Of a stretch of 64,000 bases of DNA, positions 27,381-35,047 are shown one piece after another (within the stretch, counting starts at the first letter, position 1; each line of letters begins with the position of its first letter). The stretch is taken from NCBI GenBank assembly GCA_025359185.1, contig JANYHF010000083.1, positions 1-64,000 of the forward strand, read 5' to 3'. The notes under the pieces were generated by a model. That model saw only the letters and a program-made list of their open reading frames with translations, was not told where the DNA came from and searched no databases. This DNA comes from Hyphomicrobiaceae bacterium (GTDB lineage: Bacteria > Pseudomonadota > Alphaproteobacteria > Rhizobiales > Hyphomicrobiaceae). The position numbers and the translations under genes are program-made.

Positions 27381-27647
27381 ATGGCAAAGCCAGCGGCCAA
27401 ATTTCTTGATATCCGGGAGCTTTCCTTCGAGCGGGCGCTGAAGGAGCTGGAGCAGATCGTCAGCCGCCTCGAACGGGGCGACGTGGAGCTTGAGGAGAGC
27501 ATCAACATCTGGGAGCGCGGCGAGGCCCTGAAGGAGCATTGCGACCGGCTCCTCAAGCAGGCGGAATCGCGCGTTGAAAAGATTACTCTTGACGCCAAGG
27601 GCGAGGTCAAAGGCACCGAACCCTTCGATGCCGAACCACAAGGGTAG
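27381..27647 (+). CDS. xseB: exodeoxyribonuclease VII small subunit
   Basis: The 88-residue product has the family motif [19 protein letters not shown] followed by [18 protein letters not shown], an all-helical coiled structure that assembles around XseA. The enzyme degrades single-stranded DNA in both directions. Start ATG 27381 is preceded by GGAGG at ideal distance. xseA is not in the window. It converges with the bicupin gene. Confidence 0.95.
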   Translation: MAKPAAKFLDIRELSFERALKELEQIVSRLERGDVELEESINIWERGEALKEHCDRLLKQAESRVEKITLDAKGEVKGTEPFDAEPQG

Positions 27648-27657
27648 TGCCCACAAC

Positions 27658-28428
27658 CTAAGCCAGTGCTGGTTTAGGCGTGAACGAGCAGTAGACCTTG
27701 CGCACATACTGCGTGCTCGTCCAGCCCATCTCAATACCGGCCGCCACCAGGGCGGTATCACCGGCCTTGAACGTCTGCGCCCGACCATCTGCACCCGTCA
27801 TTGTGACGGCGCCCTCCAGAATGTGCATCAGCTCATGCCGCCCGAAAACAATCGGCTTGCGGTCATAGGGCGTCGCGTCCCAGACGCCAGCAGCAAGCTG
27901 GCCGGTCATATCGGTGAACACATTGAGATCGTGCAGGGAAGGCGGTTTGCCGCTCACAATCAGGGCCGGATCGATCGGGGCAGCTGGCGGCAGCTTGGCC
28001 GCTGGGTCCAGTTTCAAAACCTTGAGCGCGGCCGAATCTTTGGGTTTCAGACCAGATGCATCATCAAAAATGACGTAGAACTTGCGCACGTAACCGGTCT
28101 GTTTCCATTGGCAGACGAGGCCCTTGGGAAGAATGAAACTCTCGCCCGCCGTGATCACCGTCTCGCCGCCCCTGGCATCAACGATTGTGACGGACCCTTC
28201 CAGCAGCACCATGAATTCATTGACAGAATAGGGACCGGGCTTGGCAGTGAAGGTCGTGCAATCCCAGACCCCAATAGAGAGGCCGGATGGTTTATCATCA
28301 AGATAAGTATGCCCGCGCTGCACGGGCGTGCCTGACACCAAGTCAGACGGATCAATCGGCGGCAAGATGGCGAGGCCAGAACCGTCAGGTCCATGTGAGT
28401 CCATACGGATGATGCGGGCAGCGGTCAT
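27658..28428 (-). CDS. bicupin (cupin-domain) protein
   Basis: The 256-residue product has two cupin halves (about 40-125 and 165-250), each with the small-barrel motif (NEFMVLLEGSVTIVDARGG, and HELMHILEGAVTMTGADG). The layout recalls ureidoglycine aminohydrolase/DUF861-like bicupins, but the metal ligands of the first half are not obvious and I do not assign a reaction. GGAG precedes ATG 28428. It follows the four LprI-like genes on the same strand. Confidence 0.82.
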   Translation of the reverse strand: MTAARIIRMDSHGPDGSGLAILPPIDPSDLVSGTPVQRGHTYLDDKPSGLSIGVWDCTTFTAKPGPYSVNEFMVLLEGSVTIVDARGGETVITAGESFILPKGLVCQWKQTGYVRKFYVIFDDASGLKPKDSAALKVLKLDPAAKLPPAAPIDPALIVSGKPPSLHDLNVFTDMTGQLAAGVWDATPYDRKPIVFGRHELMHILEGAVTMTGADGRAQTFKAGDTALVAAGIEMGWTSTQYVRKVYCSFTPKPALA

Positions 28429-28443
28429 GGGATGCTCCTGAGT

Positions 28444-28782
28444 TCAAGGCTTCTTGAGGTCCTCAAGCCGCTTCTTATAGATCGCGGTGAGGCACGCCGT
28501 CTCATAATTACAGGCATTACGGGCTTTGAGAAAGGCGCGCTGCTCGGTTCGAAGCGCATCGGCCTCGGCGAGCTTTCCAGCCGCCTTCCAGCCGTCGCGC
28601 TTGTCAAAATAGAGCCGGTTCATCTCGCGGTCCAGCAATCCAAGCTCTGGCGAATCGCAGAGCGCGATCTCGGCGGGCTCCTGGGCATTGCTGCAGTTGA
28701 ACGGCGGGGCTGCGATGGCGCCGGTTGCCGGCAATAACGTGGCCAATGCAATTGCAACCACAAGGCTGTAAAGTTTGGCCAT
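28444..28782 (-). CDS. LprI-like small secreted protein 1
   Basis: The 112-residue product has a signal peptide (AIALATLLPATGAIAAP) and the LprI/PF07007-type core: F-N-C..., EIALCDS, LDREMNRLY, then RNACNYETACL. Four cysteines suggest two disulphides in the periplasm. In other bacteria the family includes lysozyme inhibitors; the function here is not shown. First of the four when read from the bicupin. Confidence 0.8.
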   Translation of the reverse strand: MAKLYSLVVAIALATLLPATGAIAAPPFNCSNAQEPAEIALCDSPELGLLDREMNRLYFDKRDGWKAAGKLAEADALRTEQRAFLKARNACNYETACLTAIYKKRLEDLKKP

Positions 28783-28815
28783 ATCCAGATTTCCAATCCC
28801 GTTCGCGAGCCAGCA

Positions 28816-29142
28816 TCAATGGGCAATATGGTTCAGCAATGACAGCCAATTCTTATAGACGGTTTTGAGGCAACTCAGATCGGTGCCGCAAACACTGCGC
28901 GCACTTAACCAGCTGTCGTGGTAGCCGGCCAGTTGCCTTCGCTCAGCCTCAGCCATGGCCGAAGTCACCTTCTCGTAACGACTGACCGCGTCAGCGTCCA
29001 AGCGGCGCAACTTGGTGTCCGAGCAGACCGCATTCTCAACTGGCGGCAGCCCGGCACGGCAATTCAATCCCTCAGCCTGCGCATCAACCGTACATGCCAG
29101 CACAGTCAAAACTGCGAGATGTCGAAAATTGGCGCCTATCAT
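28816..29142 (-). CDS. LprI-like small secreted protein 2
   Basis: The 108-residue product has a signal peptide (LAVLTVLACTVDAQAEG) and the shared pattern LNCRAGLPPVENAVCSD, LRRLDADAVSRY, ARSVCGTDLSCLKTVY. It is a diverged paralogue of its neighbours, spaced by 33 bases from one and the same strand as all four. Confidence 0.78.
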   Translation of the reverse strand: MIGANFRHLAVLTVLACTVDAQAEGLNCRAGLPPVENAVCSDTKLRRLDADAVSRYEKVTSAMAEAERRQLAGYHDSWLSARSVCGTDLSCLKTVYKNWLSLLNHIAH

Positions 29143-29175
29143 AACTGGCCCCCTGCTGACGGAGCACGGCAGACG

Positions 29176-29499
29176 CTAAATGTCCCCCGTCAGGAAATCG
29201 ATCCGCACTCTGTAGGCTGACCCGATGCAGCCGGTATTGGCGCCACAGGCATTGCGTTGGCCCAGCCAGCGGATTTGGTCCCGCACAATGACGGGGCGGT
29301 CGATCGGTGCTGCGATCTTGAGGACCCTGCGATAAAGGCGGGACAACGACGAGTCCAAAGCACTCAAATTGCCATTGTCGCAGATCGCCGCTTCGGTGTG
29401 CGTCAGTTTGCGGTGGCAGTTGAAGCTCGCCGCCTCAGCCGGGGCCGTCAACGCAATAAGAGCGACGCTGACCGCCAATAGGGAAACCATACGATACAT
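29176..29499 (-). CDS. LprI-like small secreted protein 3
   Basis: The 107-residue product has a signal peptide (LLAVSVALIALTAPAEAAS), then FNCHRKLTHTEAAICDN, LSALDSSLSRLYRR and RNACGANTGCIGSAY. Among the four it is closest to protein 4, with which it shares ICDN and CGAN.GC. Role unknown beyond the family resemblance. Confidence 0.8.
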   Translation of the reverse strand: MYRMVSLLAVSVALIALTAPAEAASFNCHRKLTHTEAAICDNGNLSALDSSLSRLYRRVLKIAAPIDRPVIVRDQIRWLGQRNACGANTGCIGSAYRVRIDFLTGDI

Positions 29500-29576
29500 G
29501 CCGATCTCCTAACGCTTGCGTAAAGTGACGATTCAAGCCGGGAGCCCATATCACCCCGCCGTGCCTGTCTGCTGTC

Positions 29577-29903
29577 TCAGTCGCCGTAGGTATCGAACTG
29601 GCTGAGCCGGTTGTGGTAGGCCGCTGACAGGCAACCCACATTTGCTCCGCACGAATTGCGCGACCGCAGCCAACCAATCTGATCGCGCTGAAGCGCCCGC
29701 TTCAAGGTCTTTGAAGAGCCGCCGAGCATCTGAAAATACGTCGACGCCATTACGCTGTCCAGATTGGACAGGTTCGGATTGTCGCAAATGGCCCGCTCGG
29801 TATAGGTGAGGTTGCCGTAGCAGCTGAAGCTGGCAGCGCTGGCGGCGGACGAAAGCGCGATCAGCGCGGCGCCAGCCAGGAACAGTGAGGATAGACGGGA
29901 CAT
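29577..29903 (-). CDS. LprI-like small secreted protein 4
   Basis: The 108-residue product has a signal peptide (FLAGAALIALSSAASAAS), FSCYGNLTYTERAICDN, LSNLDSVMASTYFQML and RNSCGANVGCLSAAYHNRL. It is the promoter-proximal member of the array; its start is preceded by AAGGAG. It probably arose, with protein 3, by a fairly recent duplication. Confidence 0.8.
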   Translation of the reverse strand: MSRLSSLFLAGAALIALSSAASAASFSCYGNLTYTERAICDNPNLSNLDSVMASTYFQMLGGSSKTLKRALQRDQIGWLRSRNSCGANVGCLSAAYHNRLSQFDTYGD

Positions 29904-30091
29904 CTCATTCTCCTTAGGGATTCAGCCGTAATGTCATAAGATTGCACAAGGCGGTGGAGGGCGGCAAGCCGCATTCAAGGCGCATAGTTACGCAGGTCGT
30001 CGACTTACCCCCCTTTAGGCGTTGCGTTCAACTTGAGGACATGATTAGCGCCCGTTATCTGAATTGCCGATGAACGAATTTCGTTACAATG

Positions 30092-31747
30092 TTAACGGCC
30101 AGACGCTGGGGCAGACCGCGCCACGATGGCCGCTGTGTCGGCCCGGCCAAGCGCCGTGCCATAGGTGCGATAGCGCGAGGCATCGAGACGGGACGCGATG
30201 AATGCGTCGGAAACAAAGGCCGGGGCGTGCGCCCGCAACAGCGAGGCGGCGGCGGCCATCGCAAGACCTTCCATGAAAGTGCGGGCATTGGCTTCGAGCT
30301 CACGCGGCTTATGCAATAGCTCACGCACACGTTCGATGTGGGCAGACAAACGGCGCTCTCCTTGGGCCTGGTCCGTCAGACGGTCAAGCACCAGCGCGGC
30401 GGCGTCCGGCTCCTTCATCAGGATGCGCAGTACATCCAGGCCCATGACATTGCCGCTGCCCTCCCAGATGGCATTGACTGGCACCTCGCGATAGATCCGT
30501 GCAAGTCCGTTCACTTCGACATAGCCGTTACCGCCGAGACATTCCATCGCCTCATAGACGAAGTTGGGCGCAATTTTGCAGACCCAGTATTTGGCTACCG
30601 GCGTCATGACACGGCGCCAGGCCTGATCTTCCTCCGTATCTTGCCGGTCGAAGGCGCCGGCCAACCGGAACGCCAGTTGCGTGGCGGCCTCGCAATCGAG
30701 CGCCAGGTCGGCGAGCACCGACTGCATCAGCGGCTGGTCGGTCAGCGCCTTGCCGAACACCTGCCGCTCGTGGCAGTGCTGCATCGCCGTAGCAAGGCTG
30801 AGCCGCATGAGAGCTGCCGACGACACCACGCAATCGAGCCGCGTGTGTATGACCATATCGATAATGGCGGGCACGCCGCGCCCCTCCTCGCCGATCAGCC
30901 AGCCATGCGCATTCGCGAATTCAACTTCGGAAGACGCGTTCGAGCGGTTGCCGAGCTTGTCTTTCAGCCGCTGAAACTGCAGCGCGTTGATGGAACCATC
31001 CGGCAGGTAACGTGGCACCAGGAAACAGGAGAGCCCGCCCGCCGCTTGCGCCAGCATGAGAAAGGCATCGGACATCGGCGCGGATAGGAACCATTTATGG
31101 CCCGTCAGCAGATATTCTGCACCAGGACCGCTTGTACCAGCGGGCACAGCTTGCGACGTGTTCGCCCGCACATCGGTTCCGCCCTGCTTTTCGGTCATGC
31201 CCATGCCTATCGTGACGGACGTCTTGTCGGCAGCCGGGAGGAAGGCGCGGTCATAGATGCGTGTAAAGATTTTCGGCAGCCAGGAATTGGCCACATCTGG
31301 TTGCTGAAGCAGCGTTGCCACTGCCGCATTGGTCATGGTGACCGGGCAGCAGTGCCCCGCCTCCATCTGAGCGGCCATGAAACTACCGGCCGCGCGAATG
31401 ACATTGGGACTGGCTTTCGCGGTGCCGGCAAGATGCTCGAACGATCCGCAATGCAGGCCCGACTCCATGCTGAGCGCCATACACTCATGGTATGCAGGAT
31501 GGAACTCGACGAAATCCAGCCGCCGGCCCTTCTCATCGAACGCGCGCAATTTGGGCGGATTGTCATTAGCCAGCCGCCCACGCTCGAAGGCCTCGGCGCT
31601 GCCGGTCTTGGCCCCGAGGGTCATCAGCTGCGGCACCGCTGCGCCGCCACCCTCGCGCTCGACAGCCTCACGCAGCACGCGGTCAGACGTGAACAGATTG
31701 ACATCGCGAAACGGCCGGGACTGGTTGAAGACAGTGTGGGTGGTCAT
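30092..31747 (-). CDS. AidB-like acyl-CoA dehydrogenase family protein
   Basis: The 551-residue product has the length and layout of E. coli AidB rather than of fatty-acid acyl-CoA dehydrogenases: an N-terminal domain (FNQSRPFRDVNLFTSD, FHPAYHECMALSM), the flavin region TIGMGMTEKQGGTDVRANT and LTGHKWFLSAPMSD, and the C-terminal ECLGGNGYVE/REVPVNAIWEGSGNVM. AidB binds DNA and flavin and is linked to alkylation defence. ATG 31747 has AAAGGAG upstream. Confidence 0.88.
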   Translation of the reverse strand: MTTHTVFNQSRPFRDVNLFTSDRVLREAVEREGGGAAVPQLMTLGAKTGSAEAFERGRLANDNPPKLRAFDEKGRRLDFVEFHPAYHECMALSMESGLHCGSFEHLAGTAKASPNVIRAAGSFMAAQMEAGHCCPVTMTNAAVATLLQQPDVANSWLPKIFTRIYDRAFLPAADKTSVTIGMGMTEKQGGTDVRANTSQAVPAGTSGPGAEYLLTGHKWFLSAPMSDAFLMLAQAAGGLSCFLVPRYLPDGSINALQFQRLKDKLGNRSNASSEVEFANAHGWLIGEEGRGVPAIIDMVIHTRLDCVVSSAALMRLSLATAMQHCHERQVFGKALTDQPLMQSVLADLALDCEAATQLAFRLAGAFDRQDTEEDQAWRRVMTPVAKYWVCKIAPNFVYEAMECLGGNGYVEVNGLARIYREVPVNAIWEGSGNVMGLDVLRILMKEPDAAALVLDRLTDQAQGERRLSAHIERVRELLHKPRELEANARTFMEGLAMAAAASLLRAHAPAFVSDAFIASRLDASRYRTYGTALGRADTAAIVARSAPASGR

Positions 31748-31812
31748 GGCGGCGGCTCCTTTGACAGTCGAACCAGTCTAATACATTTCCGGTTCCGACA
31801 TCATTTCTCAAG

Positions 31813-31906
31813 CAACCCCTCACCCTGTCCCTCGCCCCACAGGAGAGGGGACGATGGGGCCCTTGCGTCCCCTCTCCTGTGGGAAGAGGGACAGGGTGAG
31901 GGGTTG
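31813..31906. repeat. two nested perfect palindromes (CAACCCCTCA family)
   Basis: The outer arms 31813-31833 and 31886-31906 are perfect 21-base inverted copies, and the inner arms 31836-31853 and 31866-31883 are perfect over 18 bases around a 12-base loop. This is the best preserved unit of the family in the window. It lies between sdaA and the AidB-like gene, where it could form a strong RNA hairpin. It contains no gene. Confidence 0.85.
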
Positions 31907-31930
31907 ATCAGACTACAGCACGTCCATCAC

Positions 31931-33328
31931 TCAGCACTCCACCACGCTTACCGAAACATTCACCGCCAGTCCGCCCTCGCTGGTCTCCTTGTACTTGGTC
32001 TGCATGTCGAGGCCGGTTTGCCGCATGGTCTCGACGCAGGTGTCGAAGAACACGATGTGCTCACCATCGCCCGCGAGCGCCAGCGAGGCGGCCGTGATGG
32101 CTTTGACCGCGCCCAGCGCATTGCGCTCGATGCAGGGCACCTGGACGAGGCCGCCGACCGGATCGCAGGTCATGCCGAGATGGTGTTCGAGTGCGATTTC
32201 GGCGGCGTTCTCGATCTGCTCGTTGGAGCCACCCAGCGCCGCGCAGAGCCCCGCCGCCGCCATGGCGCTGGCCGAACCGACCTCGCCCTGGCAGCCGACT
32301 TCGGCCCCCGACAGCGAGGCGTTGTATTTGATGATGGCGCCAAAGGTTGCCGCCGTGAGCATGAATTTGTGCATTCCGCCCCGGTCAGCGCCTGGGCAGA
32401 GGTCGCGATAGTAGCGGAGCACGGCGGGCGTGACGCCGGCCGCACCATTTGTGGGGGATGTGACAACGCGCCCGCCCGCCGCGTTCTCTTCGTTGACGGC
32501 GATGGCGAAGGCGCTGACCCGGTCGAAGGCCTGGTGCGGATAGGTCAAGTTTTTCGACTGATCGGCGACGGCTTTTTCGAACAGCGCCTTGGCACGGCGG
32601 CGCACCTTGAGGCCGCCCGGCAGCGTGCCGTCCACCGTCAGCCCCCGGTCAATGCAGGCCATCATGGCGGCGATGATGGTGTCGAGGCCCGCGTCGACCG
32701 CTTCGGGCGTGCGCAAGCTGCGCTCATTGGCGAGTGCGATTTCGGCGATAGATTTGCCCTCGCCCTTGCAGATGTTGAGCAGCGCCTTGGCATTGCGGAA
32801 CGGGAAGGCGACCATGCGCTGCTCGATGCTACCGCCTGCGGGCTGGCTGGAGCGGTATTGGTCCTCGGAGACAACAAACCCGCCGCCGACGGAGAAATAG
32901 ACGCGATTTGAGAGTTCGGCGCCGTCTGCATCGAAGGCTTCAAGCCGCATCCCGTTCGGGTGGCCAGGCGACGGGGTGTTGAAATCGAGAATAATGTCCG
33001 CAGCAAGATCAAATGGGATTTTCCGCAATCCGCCGAGCTTCAGCGCGCCCGCTGCCTTGATGGCTTCGACAATTTGGCCAATCGCCGCCGGATCAATCTC
33101 GGCCGGTTTCTCACCCGTCAGCCCCAGCAGAATAGCCCTGTCGGTGCCGTGCCCCCGGCCCGTGAACGCCAGCGACCCATAGAGCGTCGCCCGCACCCGC
33201 GAAATCTTGCCTGTCAGCCCCAGCCGCTCCAGCCGCGTCAGAAACCTTCCCGCCGCCACCATCGGCCCGACCGTGTGCGAAGACGATGGCCCGATGCCGA
33301 TCTTGAAGATGTCGAAGACGCTGACCAT
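31931..33328 (-). CDS. sdaA: L-serine ammonia-lyase (iron-sulfur type)
   Basis: This enzyme converts L-serine to pyruvate and ammonia. The 465-residue single chain has the N-terminal [12 protein letters not shown] motif and the C-terminal iron-sulfur/catalytic domain with [38 protein letters not shown]. The three conserved cysteines of the [4Fe-4S] cluster are in place. Its neighbours (glycine-betaine-type dehydrogenase, polyamine-like binding protein) fit amino-acid and one-carbon use. Confidence 0.95.
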   Translation of the reverse strand: MVSVFDIFKIGIGPSSSHTVGPMVAAGRFLTRLERLGLTGKISRVRATLYGSLAFTGRGHGTDRAILLGLTGEKPAEIDPAAIGQIVEAIKAAGALKLGGLRKIPFDLAADIILDFNTPSPGHPNGMRLEAFDADGAELSNRVYFSVGGGFVVSEDQYRSSQPAGGSIEQRMVAFPFRNAKALLNICKGEGKSIAEIALANERSLRTPEAVDAGLDTIIAAMMACIDRGLTVDGTLPGGLKVRRRAKALFEKAVADQSKNLTYPHQAFDRVSAFAIAVNEENAAGGRVVTSPTNGAAGVTPAVLRYYRDLCPGADRGGMHKFMLTAATFGAIIKYNASLSGAEVGCQGEVGSASAMAAAGLCAALGGSNEQIENAAEIALEHHLGMTCDPVGGLVQVPCIERNALGAVKAITAASLALAGDGEHIVFFDTCVETMRQTGLDMQTKYKETSEGGLAVNVSVSVVEC

Positions 33329-33483
33329 GGCGAAGCTCCGTTTGGGGCGGCCGGTGAATGTTCCCTGTGCAGGCGCCAGATCGCCCGTCCAAACCCGTCC
33401 CGCCGCGTCGCCTATGGGATGGCATCAGGCGCTGTCAACCGCGCCCTGCGCAACTAGGCCGTTCGCACAGTCGGTCACGGGCG

Positions 33484-33692
33484 CTAATTATGACGCTCGA
33501 GAACGTATTCGACTTCACCTTCCCCGGCGCTAGGCAACGGGTCTGACCATTCCACAGAGCGCGTCTCGGTACGCCGCATCCCAAGCCTCTCCATCACCCG
33601 CCGGGAGCGCGTGTTGACAGCCATGGCCAGGGCTGTGATGCGCACAACGCCCACGCGCTCAAAAGCGTCGGACACGAGGGCCGTGGCTGCCT
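33484..33692 (-). pseudogene. C-terminal remnant of a GNAT acetyltransferase
   Basis: The 69 or so codons AATALVSDAFERVGVVRITA and NTRSRRVMERLGMRRTE are the C-terminal half of a RimJ/RimL-type acetyltransferase (the helix, the VNTRSRRVMERLG acetyl-CoA region and the final strand). The N-terminal half is missing: two stop codons stand directly before the remnant, next to the stop of the binding-protein gene. A GTG (33675) could start it, but half a fold is not expected to work. Confidence 0.75.
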
Positions 33693-33696
33693 AAAC

Positions 33697-34809
33697 CTAA
33701 CCCGTCTTCTCCGATAGCCACAGTTTGAACCGCTCGTCCAGCTTGTCGCGGTGGGCGGCCCACCAGTCGTAATTGTAGATGAGCGTCGTTTTGGCATTTT
33801 CGGGTGCGGTGGGCATCCAGGGGCCCATCTCGATGCCGAGGGTGGCGTGTTTGCCGACCATGGCGGTGGAGGAGCGGCGAGCGGGGCCGTAGGGGATGTA
33901 GCTGGCTTGATCGGCGAGGCGCTGGCTATCGGTGGCAAAGCGCAGGAATTTTAGCGCGGCGTCCAGGTGCGGTGCGCCTTTGGGGATGATCCAGCCGTCA
34001 AAGTCGAAAATCTGCCGGTCCCAGAGCATGGCGACCTTGGCGTTGGGTTTGGCAGCGAGTTCAAACAGGCGGCCGTTATAGGCCGAGGCGAAAACAACGT
34101 CGCCCTTGGCCAGCAGATCTGCCGGCTCCTCACCGCCGCTCCACCAGATTACCTGATCCTTGATGCGCGCCAACCGCCGCAACGCGCGCTCGACGCCCTC
34201 GGGACTGTCGAGCACTTCGTAAACTTTCTTCGGGGTTACGCCATCGCACAGCAGCGCCCACTCGAGATTGTTGATGGGCCGCTTTTCCAGCGCCCGTTTG
34301 CCGGGGAACGCCTGCAGGTCGAACACATCGCAGAGGTTCGTCGGCGCCTTGGCCACTTTGTCTTTGCGATAACCGAACGTCGTGGAATAGACGATCTCGG
34401 GGATCATGCAGTCCGACACCATGGTCTGGCCGAAATCGAGGCTGGCGGGCGTGCCATCGGGAGCGTTGGCCAGCACTTTGTCATGGTCGATTTTCACCGC
34501 GATACCGTCATTGCACAGACGGATGGCATCCGACGCGGTCACATCGACGAGATCCCAAGGAACCGAACCGGTCTTGGCCTGCTCGCGTAAATGCTGCACG
34601 GCATCGCCGCCTGCGTTGGTCAGCAGGATTTTGGCATCGGGATTGAGTCTTTGATAGGGATCGAAATAGGCGTGCTTCTGGCTGTCGGCATAGGCCCCGC
34701 CCCAGGAGACGATGGAGAGCTGCACGCCATCGCCCGCCATGCCGCTGCCTGGCCTGACGGCAGCTAGCAGCAGAACGATCAAGCCGAGAGCAAGGATGCG
34801 CCAGGGCAT
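33697..34809 (-). CDS. ABC transporter substrate-binding protein, PotD/spermidine-putrescine type
   Basis: The 370-residue product has a signal peptide (LALGLIVLLLAAVRPGSGMA) and a periplasmic binding fold of the extracellular-solute-binding family 1/8 (VSWGGAYADSQKHAYFDPYQ, GDVVFASAYNGRLFELA, FDGWIIPKGAPHLDAALKFL). It should deliver a cationic or small organic ligand. No permease or ATPase gene is adjacent, so it is an orphan in this window. The stop abuts the GNAT remnant. Confidence 0.88.
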   Translation of the reverse strand: MPWRILALGLIVLLLAAVRPGSGMAGDGVQLSIVSWGGAYADSQKHAYFDPYQRLNPDAKILLTNAGGDAVQHLREQAKTGSVPWDLVDVTASDAIRLCNDGIAVKIDHDKVLANAPDGTPASLDFGQTMVSDCMIPEIVYSTTFGYRKDKVAKAPTNLCDVFDLQAFPGKRALEKRPINNLEWALLCDGVTPKKVYEVLDSPEGVERALRRLARIKDQVIWWSGGEEPADLLAKGDVVFASAYNGRLFELAAKPNAKVAMLWDRQIFDFDGWIIPKGAPHLDAALKFLRFATDSQRLADQASYIPYGPARRSSTAMVGKHATLGIEMGPWMPTAPENAKTTLIYNYDWWAAHRDKLDERFKLWLSEKTG

Positions 34810-35047
34810 GGTCCGGTCCGGGGTGGGTTGTCACTGGAATGCCGCGTTGCCACGGCACCCGGAAACCGTAACGCAACTCTCCAGCCCTGTCCCCCATAAA
34901 TGCCACTGGTCCCCGTGAATTGAAGTCATTGGACCAAGTAGTGTCGCGGAAGTGTCGCGGAAGATTGGCGGCGGGTCGCAATTTGGCTAGCGTTGCCGCT
35001 GAAGTCCGGCCCAATGACGGCGGCACAGGATCACGGGAGACGAAGCG

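Noticed and set aside
31097-32911. Plus-strand frame of 604 residues
   Set aside because: It is antisense to the AidB-like gene and sdaA and crosses a palindromic repeat; composition is histidine/arginine-rich.
33594-33938. Minus-strand frame of 114 residues overlapping the GNAT remnant
   Set aside because: It is in another frame, overlaps the binding-protein gene and is proline/serine-rich noise.
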